A program made the position numbers and the translations under genes. The notes below the pieces were generated by a model, which made no database searches, was not told the DNA's origin, and saw nothing but the letters and a program-made list of their open reading frames with translations. Shown in pieces: positions 20,079-29,144 of a stretch of 64,000 nt of DNA (position 1 is the stretch's first letter; each line of letters begins with the position of its first letter). The stretch covers positions 129,626 to 193,625 of the forward strand of contig NZ_JAPZVQ010000003.1 of the NCBI RefSeq assembly GCF_027622945.1, read 5' to 3'. The stretch comes from Glycomyces lechevalierae (lineage in GTDB: Bacteria; Actinomycetota; Actinomycetes; Mycobacteriales; Micromonosporaceae).

Positions 20079-21197
20079 ATGAGGGCGACCTTGAAACTCG
20101 GGACTGTCGCCGGCGTCGCGATCGGCGCGCACTGGAGCGCCCTCGGCACCATGGCGCTCCTGTTCGCCGTGGTCACCTCCGGATTCGCCCACGCCTACCC
20201 CGACGAGCCGACCGCCGCCCGAGTCGCCGCCGGCGCCCTGGCCGCGGTGCTGTTCATGGCCTCCCTGTTCGCCCACGAGGTCGCCCACTCGGTGGTCGCC
20301 AAACGCCAGGGACTCGAAGTCGAGGGCATCACGCTGTGGCTGCTCGGCGGCGTCTCCCGCATCCGGGGCGAGGCGTCCCGGCCGCGCGCCGACTTCGCCA
20401 TCGCCATCGTCGGGCCCGCGGCCAGCCTCGCGTCCGCGGCCGTGTTCGCCGCGCTCGCCTGGGCGTTGGCGGTCACCGGTGTCGGCCCGCTCTGGGTCGC
20501 GGTCGCCTCCTATCTGGCGGTCGTCAACGTGCTGCTCGCCGCCTTCAACCTCGTGCCGGCGGCGCCGCTCGACGGGGGCCGCGTCCTCCGGGCGGTGCTC
20601 TGGGCGATTCGCGGCGACCGCGCGAGCGCGGCCGTCTGGGCCGCGCGCATGGGACGCGGTTTCGGCATGGTCCTGCTGCTCCTCGGCGGTCTGGAGTTCC
20701 TGTTCGGATTCGGATTCGGGCTCTGGTGGCTGCTCCTCGGCATGTTCATCCTGGTCATGGCGGGCGCCGAAGAGCGCCAGGCGCAGACCGGAGCCGCCTT
20801 GGCGGGCGTGCGGGTCGGGGAGGTCATGACGCGGGACCCCGAGACCGTCTCCGGGGATCTGAGCGTCGAGGCGTTCCTGGGCGAGTACGCCGTGTCGCGC
20901 CGCCACTCCGCGTTCCCGCTGGTCGACGGCCAGGGGCGCGTCGAAGGGCTCATCACCTTCAACCGCCTGATCGCCGTGCCCCACGCGCGGCGCGCGGCCA
21001 CGACGCTGCGGGACGCCGCCTGCCCGCCCCGCGAGATCCCCTTCGCCGATCCGGACGAACCGGTGACCGGCCTGATCCCGCGCCTCGCGGAGAGCCACGA
21101 CCACCGCGCCCTCGTGTTCAGCGCCGACCGCCTCGTCGGCATCGTCACCACGAGCGACGTCAACCGCGCGATAGCACTGCACCTGCACCGCGCTTGA
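20079..21197 (+). CDS. Site-2 protease family metalloprotease with CBS domains
   Basis: 372-residue membrane protease of family M50. The zinc motif HEVAH is at residues 66-70 inside a membrane span, and the second metal site is in NLVPAAPLDGG (Asp165). About six hydrophobic spans are visible. The C-terminal 125 residues form a CBS pair (VGEVMTRDPETVSGD ... FPLVDGQGRVEGLITFNRL ... HRALVFSADRLVGIVTTSDV), which in relatives binds adenine nucleotides. It may cut a membrane-anchored regulator; no anti-sigma substrate is adjacent. The ATG at 20079 is preceded by TACGTT seven bases upstream, another possible leaderless start, although GAGG at -14 is also present. Confidence 0.92.
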   Translation: MRATLKLGTVAGVAIGAHWSALGTMALLFAVVTSGFAHAYPDEPTAARVAAGALAAVLFMASLFAHEVAHSVVAKRQGLEVEGITLWLLGGVSRIRGEASRPRADFAIAIVGPAASLASAAVFAALAWALAVTGVGPLWVAVASYLAVVNVLLAAFNLVPAAPLDGGRVLRAVLWAIRGDRASAAVWAARMGRGFGMVLLLLGGLEFLFGFGFGLWWLLLGMFILVMAGAEERQAQTGAALAGVRVGEVMTRDPETVSGDLSVEAFLGEYAVSRRHSAFPLVDGQGRVEGLITFNRLIAVPHARRAATTLRDAACPPREIPFADPDEPVTGLIPRLAESHDHRALVFSADRLVGIVTTSDVNRAIALHLHRA

Positions 21198-21213
21198 CGA
21201 GTCGCCCGCCGAC

Positions 21214-21936
21214 TCAGACCTGCTCGAAGTAGAACGACTTGATGAAGCAGTCGCGCGGCTGCCCGATCGCGAACCGGACGCAGTCGACCACCGACCGCGC
21301 CGACAGCGCGTCCCCGCTGCCGCGCTCGGCGTCCCAATCCGGGCCGAGCGGATCGGGGTTGTCGAAGTCCGGCGGGTACAGCGAGATCACTCGGACTCCT
21401 TTGGGCCGCAACCGCTTCGAGAGCACTTCGGTGAACCCGGCCTGGGCGGCCTTCGCGGCGTAGAACGCCTCGTGCGCCTCGGACCGGTGGTTGCCGTACT
21501 CGCCGCAGCCGGACACCATGGTCACGATGTCCGGCCGGTCGCTGCGCAGCAGCAGCGGCAGGAGCGTCTTCGTGACGAGCACGGTCCCGGTGGCCCCGGC
21601 GCCGATCGTCGCGGCCACCTGGGCGTCGTCGGCTTCGAGGAACCCGCCCGCGTCCAGGTACGGGGCGCCGTTGTTGACGAGCACGTCGATCCGGTCGGCC
21701 ACCTCGCCCAAGGTCGCCGCGAAATCCCGCACCGACTCGGGGTCGGCGAGGTCGCACTCGAACGCGTGGGCGCGCCCGCCGAGGTGCCGCACGGTCTCGG
21801 CGACCGCTTCGGCCGCTTGGAAATCGCGGGCGGCGAGGAACAGCTCCGCGCCGTCCCGGCCCAGCTCGATCGCCAAGCTCCGGCCGAAGCCCCGGCCGGC
21901 CCCGGTCACGACGATCCGATACCCCTGGAACCGCAT
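21214..21936 (-). CDS. Short-chain dehydrogenase/reductase
   Basis: 240-residue classical SDR with cofactor loop VVTGAGRGFGRS, the NNG variant of NNAG (VLVNNGAPYL), catalytic Ser in VSGCGEYG and the active-site FYAAKAAQ. Basic residues just after the first beta strand region (AARDFQAAE) do not settle NAD versus NADP. The C-terminus lacks the VDGG segment of FabG types, so it is an atypical, possibly quinone- or alcohol-acting member. The ATG at 21936 has GGGGAGGG upstream, which decides it over the Met at 21951. Monocistronic, convergent with the protease gene. Confidence 0.87.
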   Translation of the reverse strand: MRFQGYRIVVTGAGRGFGRSLAIELGRDGAELFLAARDFQAAEAVAETVRHLGGRAHAFECDLADPESVRDFAATLGEVADRIDVLVNNGAPYLDAGGFLEADDAQVAATIGAGATGTVLVTKTLLPLLLRSDRPDIVTMVSGCGEYGNHRSEAHEAFYAAKAAQAGFTEVLSKRLRPKGVRVISLYPPDFDNPDPLGPDWDAERGSGDALSARSVVDCVRFAIGQPRDCFIKSFYFEQV

Positions 21937-22008
21937 GAGCGCCCTCCCCACGTGTGCAGGTCTCAGCTTCTCACCGACGGCCGCGCGGGGGAGGTCCTCG
22001 GACCGGTC

Positions 22009-22284
<276 letters not shown>

Positions 22285-22383
22285 GCCCCCATGGTGGCAC
22301 GGCGGGCCGACATCGCGCCCGATACGAAAGGGCGGGACCGCTGCCTGCGGTCCCGCCCTGCTCATGCATTCACGGCCGGACGG

Positions 22384-24582
22384 CTACTTGACCTTCCGGA
22401 CCAGCTCGGCGATGCCCCAGTATTTGTTGGTGCTCCAGGACTGGCCGGTCGGGTCGTACCAGGTGTGCGCGGCGGTGCGGACGCCGCCCGTGGCGTCGTT
22501 GACCTGGAGTTCCAGGCCGTGCTCGGCGCCGACCACGCCCTGGCCCTCGGCGAGGGCGATCGCGATCTCGACGGTGTAGCCGGTGCTCGTCACCTTCGCG
22601 GCGCTCGTGATCGCGCCGGCGTCGGGTCCGTTGCCGCCCAAGCTGACCGCGTTGCCGAAGCTCACGCGGTACTGGCCGTCCGCGTCGCCGTAGCCGCCGT
22701 CCTTGGTGTTGCCCGGGTTGAGGAACACCTCCACGGAGTCCTGCTCCCAGGGGTTGACGCTGGTCGCGTCCAGCTCGGGGTCGGTGACCTCGAACAGGGC
22801 GTAGATCGCCTCGTCGTCCCACATCAGCGAGACGTCCGCCTTGGCGCCGTCCGCGCTGCCCTCGACGGTGACGCCGGTCGCGACCGTGGCGGCCTTCTTC
22901 CAGGCCTTGTCCTCGACGCCGTCGATGACGGGCGCGGTCTTGGCCAGCGGCACCTGGACGCGGGCGTAGTCGGGCTCGGGCTCCTCGGGGATCGCCGGGA
23001 GGCGGCTCGGGTCGACGATGCCCCAGTAGGCCCACTTGGCCTGCAGGTCGTCGGTGAAGACCAGCGGCGCCTCGAGCGGGCGCTCCTCGGTGCGGATCCA
23101 GCTGCGGCCGTCGTGCAGGCCCCAGACGGTCACGGACTCGAGGTCCTTCTGCCGGAGCATGGCGAACAGGTCCTTGAAGTAGTGGCCCTGCTGGATGAGG
23201 CGGGACTCGAGCTCGGGGAACTCCACGCCCGCAGCGGGCGCGCCGATCGAGACGTCGAGTTCGGTCACGGCCTGGAGGACGCCGAGGGCGGCGAACTTGT
23301 CGATGCTGGCCTCGATCTGGCTGATCGAGGTGTTGAGGCTGATGTGGGTCTGGTGGCCCACGCCGTCGACGGGCACGCCGTTCGCGAGCATCGTCGACAC
23401 GAGGTTGTAGAGGTTGTCGCGCTTCGCGGGGTTGTCGGTTCCGTAGTCGTTGATGAAGAGCTTCACGTCCGTGGCGCCGACGGCGTCGAGCTGCTCGCGG
23501 GCGATGCGGAAGGCCTCGGAGATGTACTCGGGGCCTTGGAAGATCTGGTACCAGCGGCTGTTGCGGTAGACCTCGGTGGCGTTGTCGCTGATGACCTCGT
23601 TGACGACGTCCCAAGCCTGGATGCGGTCGCCGTAGTGCGCGGCGATGGCCCCGATGTGCGCTTCGAGGCGGTCGAGCATGATCTGCCGGTCCTCGGCGGA
23701 GCTGCCAAGGGGCTCACCGGCCTTGGGGTGCCCGGCGGGGTAGGTGAACCACCAGGCGGGGGTCTGCCCGTGCCACAGGAACGTGTGGCCGTAGACCTCG
23801 ATGCCGTGCGCCTCGGCGTACTCGACGAGCTGGTCGGCCGCGTCGAAGTTGAACTGGCCCTCGACCGGCTGGATCGCTTCGGGCTTCATGTGGTTCTCGG
23901 CCGTGATCTGGCTGAAGTGCTGGTTCAGCAGGTCCCCGGTGGGGGCCGCGAGGTCGCGGGGGTCGACGGCCGCGCCGAAGCGGAAGTCGTCGGCGAGGAC
24001 GTCCTTGACCGGCGTCAGCGTCGGGTCGACGCCGGGCGGGGTGAGCTCGGTGACCTGGAAGTCGTCGATGAGGTACGAGGCGTCGGGGGTCGGCGACTCG
24101 ACGTAGAACGTGAGGGCCTCGGCGGCCGAGGCGATCGAGTACCGGCCGGAGAGCGTGGCCCACTCCGCGCCTGCGGCAGCCTGGTAGACGACGCTGTCGT
24201 ACGAGGTCGAGCCGCCGGCGTCGCGCTGCACGGTGGCGCTGACCTTGTCGCCCGCGCTGCCGTCGGCGAGGCGCACGTCGAGCGAGATCTCGTAGACGCC
24301 GCCGGGGACGACGATGCCGGTGAGGTCGAGGGCCGGGCCGTTCCAGTCGGCGGTGCGGCCGGTGGTCAGGAGCGCGCCGTCCTGGACGGCGAGGGTGACC
24401 GGACCGCGCGGGGTCCAGTCGCCGACGGTGCCGTCCGCGAAGTCGGAGGCGTAGACGACGGTGCCCTCGTCCTGAGCGGCGGCGGGCTGTCCGAAGGCGA
24501 GCGCGGCGGGGAGGACCAGCGCTCCGGCTCCGGCGACGAGGGCGCGCAGGCGGGGCCGCCGCGCGCGGGGGTGACGTTCCAT
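22384..24582 (-). CDS. Secreted GH10 endo-1,4-beta-xylanase with two carbohydrate-binding modules
   Basis: 732-residue secreted enzyme that cuts the xylan backbone. After an Arg-rich signal peptide (cleavage near AAAQD, residue 37) comes a CBM4/9-like beta-sandwich (about 40-180). The GH10 barrel (about 190-530) has ITAENHMKP near 225, the acid/base Glu in WDVVNEV near 327 and the nucleophile Glu in TELDVSIG near 441. A C-terminal CBM9-type module (about 545-732) follows a short Pro/Glu linker. It is the only xylanolytic gene in the window, so import and xylosidase functions must be elsewhere. The ATG at 24582 has CGGAAG upstream. Control by the palindromes at 24615-24651 is very likely. Confidence 0.95.
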   Translation of the reverse strand: MERHPRARRPRLRALVAGAGALVLPAALAFGQPAAAQDEGTVVYASDFADGTVGDWTPRGPVTLAVQDGALLTTGRTADWNGPALDLTGIVVPGGVYEISLDVRLADGSAGDKVSATVQRDAGGSTSYDSVVYQAAAGAEWATLSGRYSIASAAEALTFYVESPTPDASYLIDDFQVTELTPPGVDPTLTPVKDVLADDFRFGAAVDPRDLAAPTGDLLNQHFSQITAENHMKPEAIQPVEGQFNFDAADQLVEYAEAHGIEVYGHTFLWHGQTPAWWFTYPAGHPKAGEPLGSSAEDRQIMLDRLEAHIGAIAAHYGDRIQAWDVVNEVISDNATEVYRNSRWYQIFQGPEYISEAFRIAREQLDAVGATDVKLFINDYGTDNPAKRDNLYNLVSTMLANGVPVDGVGHQTHISLNTSISQIEASIDKFAALGVLQAVTELDVSIGAPAAGVEFPELESRLIQQGHYFKDLFAMLRQKDLESVTVWGLHDGRSWIRTEERPLEAPLVFTDDLQAKWAYWGIVDPSRLPAIPEEPEPDYARVQVPLAKTAPVIDGVEDKAWKKAATVATGVTVEGSADGAKADVSLMWDDEAIYALFEVTDPELDATSVNPWEQDSVEVFLNPGNTKDGGYGDADGQYRVSFGNAVSLGGNGPDAGAITSAAKVTSTGYTVEIAIALAEGQGVVGAEHGLELQVNDATGGVRTAAHTWYDPTGQSWSTNKYWGIAELVRKVK

Positions 24583-24614
24583 GGGTTCGACTTCCGTTGC
24601 GGAGGAGGGGAAAC

Positions 24615-24651
24615 GAATCTCCGAAAGTTTCGGAGATTCCATGAAACTTTC
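24615..24651 (-). promoter_or_regulatory. Twin GAAANTTTC operators of the xylanase gene
   Basis: A perfect 25-bp palindrome (24615-24639; arms GAATCTCCGAAA around a central G) is followed by a second GAAACTTTC core at 24643-24651. The centres are 20 bp apart, about two helical turns on the same DNA face. GAAANTTTC-like boxes are known near actinomycete xylanase genes and suit LacI-type repressors. The regulator is not adjacent. Confidence 0.8.
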
Positions 24652-24829
24652 GGAGAGTGACGGTGCAATGGTAAGTGCGATATCAAGGCTTGTCAATTCC
24701 TAGATCTCGATGGGCCCGCTTCACGCGCCGGCGAGGGCCGCCTCCACCGATCGGCTCAGGCACCGGGTCCGGCCGCGCCCCCGCTCCACCGGCCGGTGAA
24801 CCGGATTCACTCGCCCGCGAACGCCGTCC

Positions 24830-25534
24830 TCACCCGCTGACTTGCAGGAACCGGCTCACCTGCGCGGCGGCCTCCAGCATGGCCAGGCCCCGTTCCGTCA
24901 GCCGGCGGCCCCAGCCGTCGAGCGCCCGCGCCAGCTCCTCCGTCCCGCCCGCCGTGCGGACCTGCCGCACCACCGCCGCGATCCGCTCCAGCGGATAGTC
25001 GCCGCGCCGCAGCAGATGCGCGAGCTCGGCGTCCCGCACGTCCTCGTTCCGGAACAACCGGTAGCCCGTGCCAGGCTCCCGTTCCGGCGCAAGGATCCCC
25101 GCCTCCTCCCAGTTCCGGATCGTCGCGGCCGTGACCTCGAGCCGCCGCGCCAGCTCGCCCACCGTCAAGGGCGCAGACCCGCTGAACCGCAACGGAACCG
25201 GCTCGGCCGTCAGATGCCCGATCGCCCCGCGCACCGCGTCCAGGGTCTCACGGTCCCGCATCAACTGCAGATGCCCGCGATCGATGGCCGCCAACGCATC
25301 ATCCCGCTCACCCGCGTTGAGCGCCTGCATGATCCGGCCCGCCGCCGCATGCCCGTACGCCGCGACGAGCGCCAGGAACGCCCGCAGCGCCGCCGCGTGC
25401 ACCTCCGTGTAGACCCGGTACCCGCTGGGCGTGCGCGACGCGGCCGGCAGAAAACCCTCGGCCTCGTAGTTGCGCACCGCCTGGGTCGAGAGCCCGTGCT
25501 CACGGGCGAGATCGGAAGGTCGCAAGGTGTCCAC
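24830..25534 (-). CDS. TioE-like regulator with two MerR helix-turn-helix domains
   Basis: 234-residue transcription factor containing two consecutive MerR-type winged helices: residues about 4-75 (LRPSDLAREHGLSTQAVRNY, GYRVYTEVHAAAL) and about 125-200 (PLTVGELARRLEVTAATIRNWEEAG, GYRLFRNEDV). No separate effector domain or metal-binding cysteines exist, and the last 35 residues form a helix. A monomer might thus act like the dimer of ordinary MerR proteins. The GTG at 25534 is the start: TAGGGT (25542-25547) lies seven bases upstream and there is no ribosome-binding site, indicating a leaderless mRNA. It is divergent from the next membrane-protein gene, a plausible target. Confidence 0.85.
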   Translation of the reverse strand: MDTLRPSDLAREHGLSTQAVRNYEAEGFLPAASRTPSGYRVYTEVHAAALRAFLALVAAYGHAAAGRIMQALNAGERDDALAAIDRGHLQLMRDRETLDAVRGAIGHLTAEPVPLRFSGSAPLTVGELARRLEVTAATIRNWEEAGILAPEREPGTGYRLFRNEDVRDAELAHLLRRGDYPLERIAAVVRQVRTAGGTEELARALDGWGRRLTERGLAMLEAAAQVSRFLQVSG

Positions 25535-25541
25535 TGGCGAG

Positions 25542-25547
25542 ACCCTA
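25542..25547 (-). promoter_or_regulatory. -10 box for the double-MerR gene
   Basis: TAGGGT on the minus strand, seven bases before the GTG start. No convincing -35, as expected if a MerR-type activator controls it. Confidence 0.4.
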
Positions 25548-25639
25548 ACCGAACCCCGCCCCGCGCTCACGCCTTCACGCAACGCCGTTGCGGCCGTACG
25601 CTTGAGGGACCCGGCACATCGGAGTCCCTTGGAGCCCTC

Positions 25640-26251
25640 GTGAACAGCATCCCGACCGACCCGAACGCCCTCTACGACAAACCGCACTCCGTCGACCTCG
25701 CCCAGGTCATGATGGTCTTCCAGTACTTCATGCTCGTCAGCGTGAGCGTCGGCGTCGGCCCCCGCCTCTTCAACTGGTTCAAGGGCGAGACCACGGGCGT
25801 GCCGCTCCTCTCCGACCTCGAGGGCGCCATCGACATCGGCACCAGCTACCCGATCGCGGTCGTCCTCCCCGCCCTCGTCGTCTACACCGTCCCCTACGTC
25901 ATGGTCGTCCTCGCCCTCGGCCTCGGCCGCAAATGGGCCCGCGCCGCCACACTCCTCCTCATCCCCCTGAACGTCCTCATCGGCATCACCGGCGTCGCCC
26001 GCACCTACGGCGAGGTCTTCGCCCTCATCGTCGCCCCGCTGTGGATCCTCATCGCCCTCTGCGTCCTCGGCGGCCTCGCCTCCCGCACCGCCCGCCAATG
26101 GTTCCGCCAGAACGGCTGGGAGCCCTGGTACCTCCGCTACGAGATCGACCAGCTCCACCACTCCCACCCCAACCCCCGCCCCCGCCGACGACCCCGCCCC
26201 CGCCGCAAACCCAAAATCGCCCACGACCCCAACCAACCCAGCGCCGACTAG
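25640..26251 (+). CDS. Membrane protein with basic C-terminal tail
   Basis: 203 residues with four predicted spans (starting at VMMVFQYFMLVSVSVGV, YPIAVVLPALVVYTV, AATLLLIPLNVLIGITGV and VFALIVAPLWILIALCVLGGL). The C-terminal cytoplasmic tail of about 35 residues is Pro/Arg-rich (repeats like PRPRRRPRPRR), resembling nucleic-acid- or phospholipid-binding tails. The family is not recognised. The GTG at 25640 follows TTGGAG. Divergent from the double-MerR regulator, which may control it. Confidence 0.72.
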   Translation: MNSIPTDPNALYDKPHSVDLAQVMMVFQYFMLVSVSVGVGPRLFNWFKGETTGVPLLSDLEGAIDIGTSYPIAVVLPALVVYTVPYVMVVLALGLGRKWARAATLLLIPLNVLIGITGVARTYGEVFALIVAPLWILIALCVLGGLASRTARQWFRQNGWEPWYLRYEIDQLHHSHPNPRPRRRPRPRRKPKIAHDPNQPSAD

Positions 26252-26263
26252 CCGTTCCAGCCC

Positions 26264-26668
26264 TTATGCGGCCAGCGCCATAAGGAACTGCGTGAGCGTC
26301 ACGACCGTCCCGACGAGCGAGGCGATCAGCGCGCAGGCCGCGATCTGGTTGGCGGGACCCGTGAACCATCCGCGGAATGCCTCGCGGATCTCCTTGGCCT
26401 TGAAGAGGCCCTTGAACTTCTGCCAGCGGTGCTGACGGAGGCTGCAGCCGCCGAGCAGACCGTATGAGTTGCGGCGGCAGCTCGTGCCGTCGCGGTTCTC
26501 CGCGCCGCACCAGACCGGGGCGGCGACGAGCGTCCACGTCCCGGCCAGTGCGAAGGCGATGAGCGTCGTCCCCGGCCCGATGTCGCGGATCGCCCAGAAG
26601 GCGATCGCGAGCACGAGGAGGAGGTAGCCCCAGTTCTTGACGATCAAGGATTGCTTCTTTCTCGGCAT
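26264..26668 (-). CDS. Small membrane protein with a Cys/His cluster
   Basis: 134 residues: basic N-terminus (MPRKKQ), two adjacent hydrophobic segments (about 12-52), a polar loop, and a final hydrophobic segment. The loop contains CGAENRDGTSC, GGC and RQHRW, i.e. C-x9-C-x10-C-x4-H, which looks like a compact metal site or redox pair. I recall similar anonymous actinobacterial proteins but no function. The ATG at 26668 is the only start. Convergent with the preceding membrane protein. Confidence 0.65.
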   Translation of the reverse strand: MPRKKQSLIVKNWGYLLLVLAIAFWAIRDIGPGTTLIAFALAGTWTLVAAPVWCGAENRDGTSCRRNSYGLLGGCSLRQHRWQKFKGLFKAKEIREAFRGWFTGPANQIAACALIASLVGTVVTLTQFLMALAA

Positions 26669-26817
26669 GACTGCGGAAGGTAGTGAAGGGCTCTCGGTTC
26701 GTGAACCACCTTGTCGGAATTCGGACAGCCCGGAGGAATCGGGCGGGGTGGGGGGATTGTGGAGGGAACTTTGGTGAGGCTAAGGTCACAGGGGCAGTCG
26801 AGTGGAAGGGAAGTGCT

Positions 26818-27489
26818 GTGCGCAAACTCAGGCTTGTCGCGGTGGCGTCGGTCGGACTGTTGGCCTTGGGGGCCTGCGGGAGCGAGCAAGGGGCCGCGAT
26901 GTTCGTCGGCGATGAGCGCGTCACGGAGGCCACACTCGACGGGTACGTGGACGGGGAGGTGGCCTCGTACCTGGAGCAGGGGGCGACGCTCGAGGACGTG
27001 AGTTATGGCGACAGCCGCCAGAACGCCGCCGCCGTCGTGCTCTACGCCGAGCTCGGGCAGGCGCTCGAGCTGGAGGCCCCGGACACGAACAACGCCCAGA
27101 GCGAGTTCGAGGCGTTGTACATGGAAGCGGTGAAGTATCGCGACGAGCTCGCGTCGTCGGCCGAGCCGCGGGAGTTGACCGACGACGAGGCCGAGGCGTT
27201 GAACGCGGCCGCGGCGAGCGACCAGAACCTGGTGCAGCGCATCGTGAGCGAATGGCTCGCGGCGGCGGACCTCAGTGAGGACGAGGTCGGGCAGTTCTAC
27301 ACGGCGGCCAATGCGGACCCGAACGTGGTCGGCGAGGTCGTGCGGATGTGGGGCGAGCAGCAGGCCGGGTTCGCCGACGACCTGAACGAGTACATCGCCG
27401 AGTACGACGTCTCCCTGAACCCGCGCTACGGGACCCTCGACATCAGCCCCCTCGTGGGCGTGTTCAAGGTCGAGGTGCCGCAGCGTTGA
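26818..27489 (+). CDS. SurA N-terminal-like lipoprotein
   Basis: 223-residue exported lipoprotein. The signal peptide ends in a lipobox LALGAC, with the lipidated Cys at residue 20. MFVGDERVTEATLDGYVDGEV resembles the N-terminal helical part of SurA-type chaperones, and the rest is acidic and helical without a PPIase domain. In actinobacteria such a lipoprotein commonly precedes mazG, exactly as here: its stop codon overlaps the mazG start. A periplasmic chaperone-like role is inferred only. The GTG at 26818 is supported by GGAAGGG. Confidence 0.8.
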   Translation: MRKLRLVAVASVGLLALGACGSEQGAAMFVGDERVTEATLDGYVDGEVASYLEQGATLEDVSYGDSRQNAAAVVLYAELGQALELEAPDTNNAQSEFEALYMEAVKYRDELASSAEPRELTDDEAEALNAAAASDQNLVQRIVSEWLAAADLSEDEVGQFYTAANADPNVVGEVVRMWGEQQAGFADDLNEYIAEYDVSLNPRYGTLDISPLVGVFKVEVPQR

Positions 27490-28433
27490 GCGACATCACC
27501 TGGCTCCTGACCTCGCCGCGCATCCCCGCCGGGCTGCTCACCGTCGAGGCCTGGGACGCCCTGCACGAGGCCGAGGCCGTGGCCGCGTTCTTCGAGAGCC
27601 CGACCGTGGAAGCCGTGCGCGACGCCGGAATCGATGTGGAGCTCGTCGAGGACGCCGCCGAGTTCATCGAGACCGGCGGGGTGTGGATCGTCGGTGAGGA
27701 CGGCGACGAGGAGCTGCGCGAAGCCCTCGCCGAGTACGTCGCCGGCGGCGAGGTCGAGCTCGAGATCGTCTACGGCTCTTGGGATCCGCCCGGCGCACGC
27801 CTGCTCGACCTGGTCGAGGCCGTGGCGCGGCTGCACGCCGAGGACGGCTGCCCGTGGCACCGCGCGCAGACGCACGAGACGCTGGGCCCGTACCTGCTCG
27901 AGGAGTCGTACGAGGTCCTGGACGCCATCGGGAGCGGCGACGCCGACGAGCTGCGCGAGGAGCTGGGCGACCTGCTGTTCCAGCCGCTGCTGCACGCCTC
28001 GCTCGCCGAGGACTTCGACATCGACGACGTCGCGGGGGACCTGGTCGAGAAGATCATCCGCCGCCACCCGCACGTGTGGGGCGACGCCGACCCGGACGAC
28101 CTCTACGAGCACTGGAACGAGGCGAAGGCCGCCGAGAAGCCGCACCGCGACCACCCGGCCGACGGCGTGTCGCGCCAGCTGCCGTCGCTCGCGTTGGCCG
28201 CCAAGGTCATCGAGCGCTTCCACGACCAGGGCGAGGAGCTGGAGCTGCCGGAACTGCCCGAGGGTCTGAAGCTCGAAGCCGATGAAGTGGGCGATTTCCT
28301 GCTCGCCGCCGTGGCCGCCGCGCGGGCGGCCGGGGTCGATCCCGAACTGGCGCTGCGCAAGTCGATCACCGAGCGGGCGGGGCTCGAACGCCTCGACCCG
28401 CAGGGGCATGTCGCCGAGGCGGTCGAGCTCTAG
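27486..28433 (+). CDS. mazG: MazG family nucleoside triphosphate pyrophosphohydrolase
   Basis: 315-residue enzyme that hydrolyses non-canonical or excess NTPs to NMP and pyrophosphate. The catalytic MazG fold starts near residue 105 (LLDLVEAVARLHAEDGCPWH) and has the metal-binding EExxE/ExxD set in LLEESYEVLDAI and EELGDLLFQ. The N-terminal 100 residues form the extra domain found in actinobacterial MazG. The TTG at 27486 is inferred because it overlaps the upstream TGA by two bases (coupled translation); no ATG or GTG lies in a suitable place. Confidence 0.92.
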   Translation: MSDITWLLTSPRIPAGLLTVEAWDALHEAEAVAAFFESPTVEAVRDAGIDVELVEDAAEFIETGGVWIVGEDGDEELREALAEYVAGGEVELEIVYGSWDPPGARLLDLVEAVARLHAEDGCPWHRAQTHETLGPYLLEESYEVLDAIGSGDADELREELGDLLFQPLLHASLAEDFDIDDVAGDLVEKIIRRHPHVWGDADPDDLYEHWNEAKAAEKPHRDHPADGVSRQLPSLALAAKVIERFHDQGEELELPELPEGLKLEADEVGDFLLAAVAAARAAGVDPELALRKSITERAGLERLDPQGHVAEAVEL

Positions 28434-28505
28434 AACAACTTGAGCCGCGAGGCGGTCGAACGCAAGATCATTCAATCTGAACTTCACAATATCGTTCTCG
28501 CCGAC

Positions 28506-28534
28506 TTAACAATCGGCGTTTTCTTTGCTACGGT
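28506..28534 (+). promoter_or_regulatory. Promoter of the ectoine operon
   Basis: TTAACA (28506-28511), a 17-base spacer and TACGGT (28529-28534) precede the ectA ATG by eight bases, predicting a leaderless or near-leaderless transcript. The flank 28465-28530 is unusually AT-rich for this genome. Confidence 0.7.
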
Positions 28535-28541
28535 CGATCGC

Positions 28542-29135
28542 ATGCCATCCGGTGACGCAAGTGACGCAGGCCCGAAAGGCCCGGCCACCCAGGTCAGGGA
28601 GACAACCGATCCCAGCGGGGACCTGAGCTTCGGCTCGCCGACCCCCGCCGACGGGTCCGAACTGTGGAACCTCGCCCGCGAGGCGGGGAACCTCGACGTC
28701 AACAGCAGGTACGCCTACCTGCTGTGGTGCCGCGACTTCGCGGACACCAGCGTCGTCGCGCGCGGCCCGCGGGGCGACATCGCGGGCTTCATCACCGGCT
28801 ACCGCAGGCCCGATGCGCCGGACGTGTATTTCGTCTGGCAGGTCGCGGTCGCGCCCGGCCACCGCCGCCGGGGACTGGCACGCCACATGCTTGACCGCGC
28901 GGTCCATCGCATGTGCTCCAACGGGGTCCGCTTCGTCGAGACGACGGTGACCCCGGACAACAAAGCGTCGATGCGCCTGTTCGAGTCGTTCGCCGAGGCG
29001 AACGGCGCGGACCTGACGCGCGACGTGCTGTTCTCCGAGCGCGAGCTCGGCGCCGGCCACGAGCCGGAAGTGCTGCACCGCATCGGCCCGATCGAGGGAC
29101 CGGCGCGCGTGCTCGACGGCGTGCTGCCGGACTGA
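28542..29135 (+). CDS. ectA: L-2,4-diaminobutyrate acetyltransferase
   Basis: 197-residue GNAT enzyme for the second step of ectoine synthesis: acetyl-CoA plus diaminobutyrate gives N-gamma-acetyldiaminobutyrate. Family blocks are [36 protein letters not shown], the acetyl-CoA loop [18 protein letters not shown] and [21 protein letters not shown]. The first 25 residues are a disordered extension. The ATG at 28542 is chosen from the promoter position; the frame from 28440 runs through the promoter. First gene of ectABCD. Confidence 0.95.
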   Translation: MPSGDASDAGPKGPATQVRETTDPSGDLSFGSPTPADGSELWNLAREAGNLDVNSRYAYLLWCRDFADTSVVARGPRGDIAGFITGYRRPDAPDVYFVWQVAVAPGHRRRGLARHMLDRAVHRMCSNGVRFVETTVTPDNKASMRLFESFAEANGADLTRDVLFSERELGAGHEPEVLHRIGPIEGPARVLDGVLPD

Positions 29136-29144
29136 GCCCAGCCC

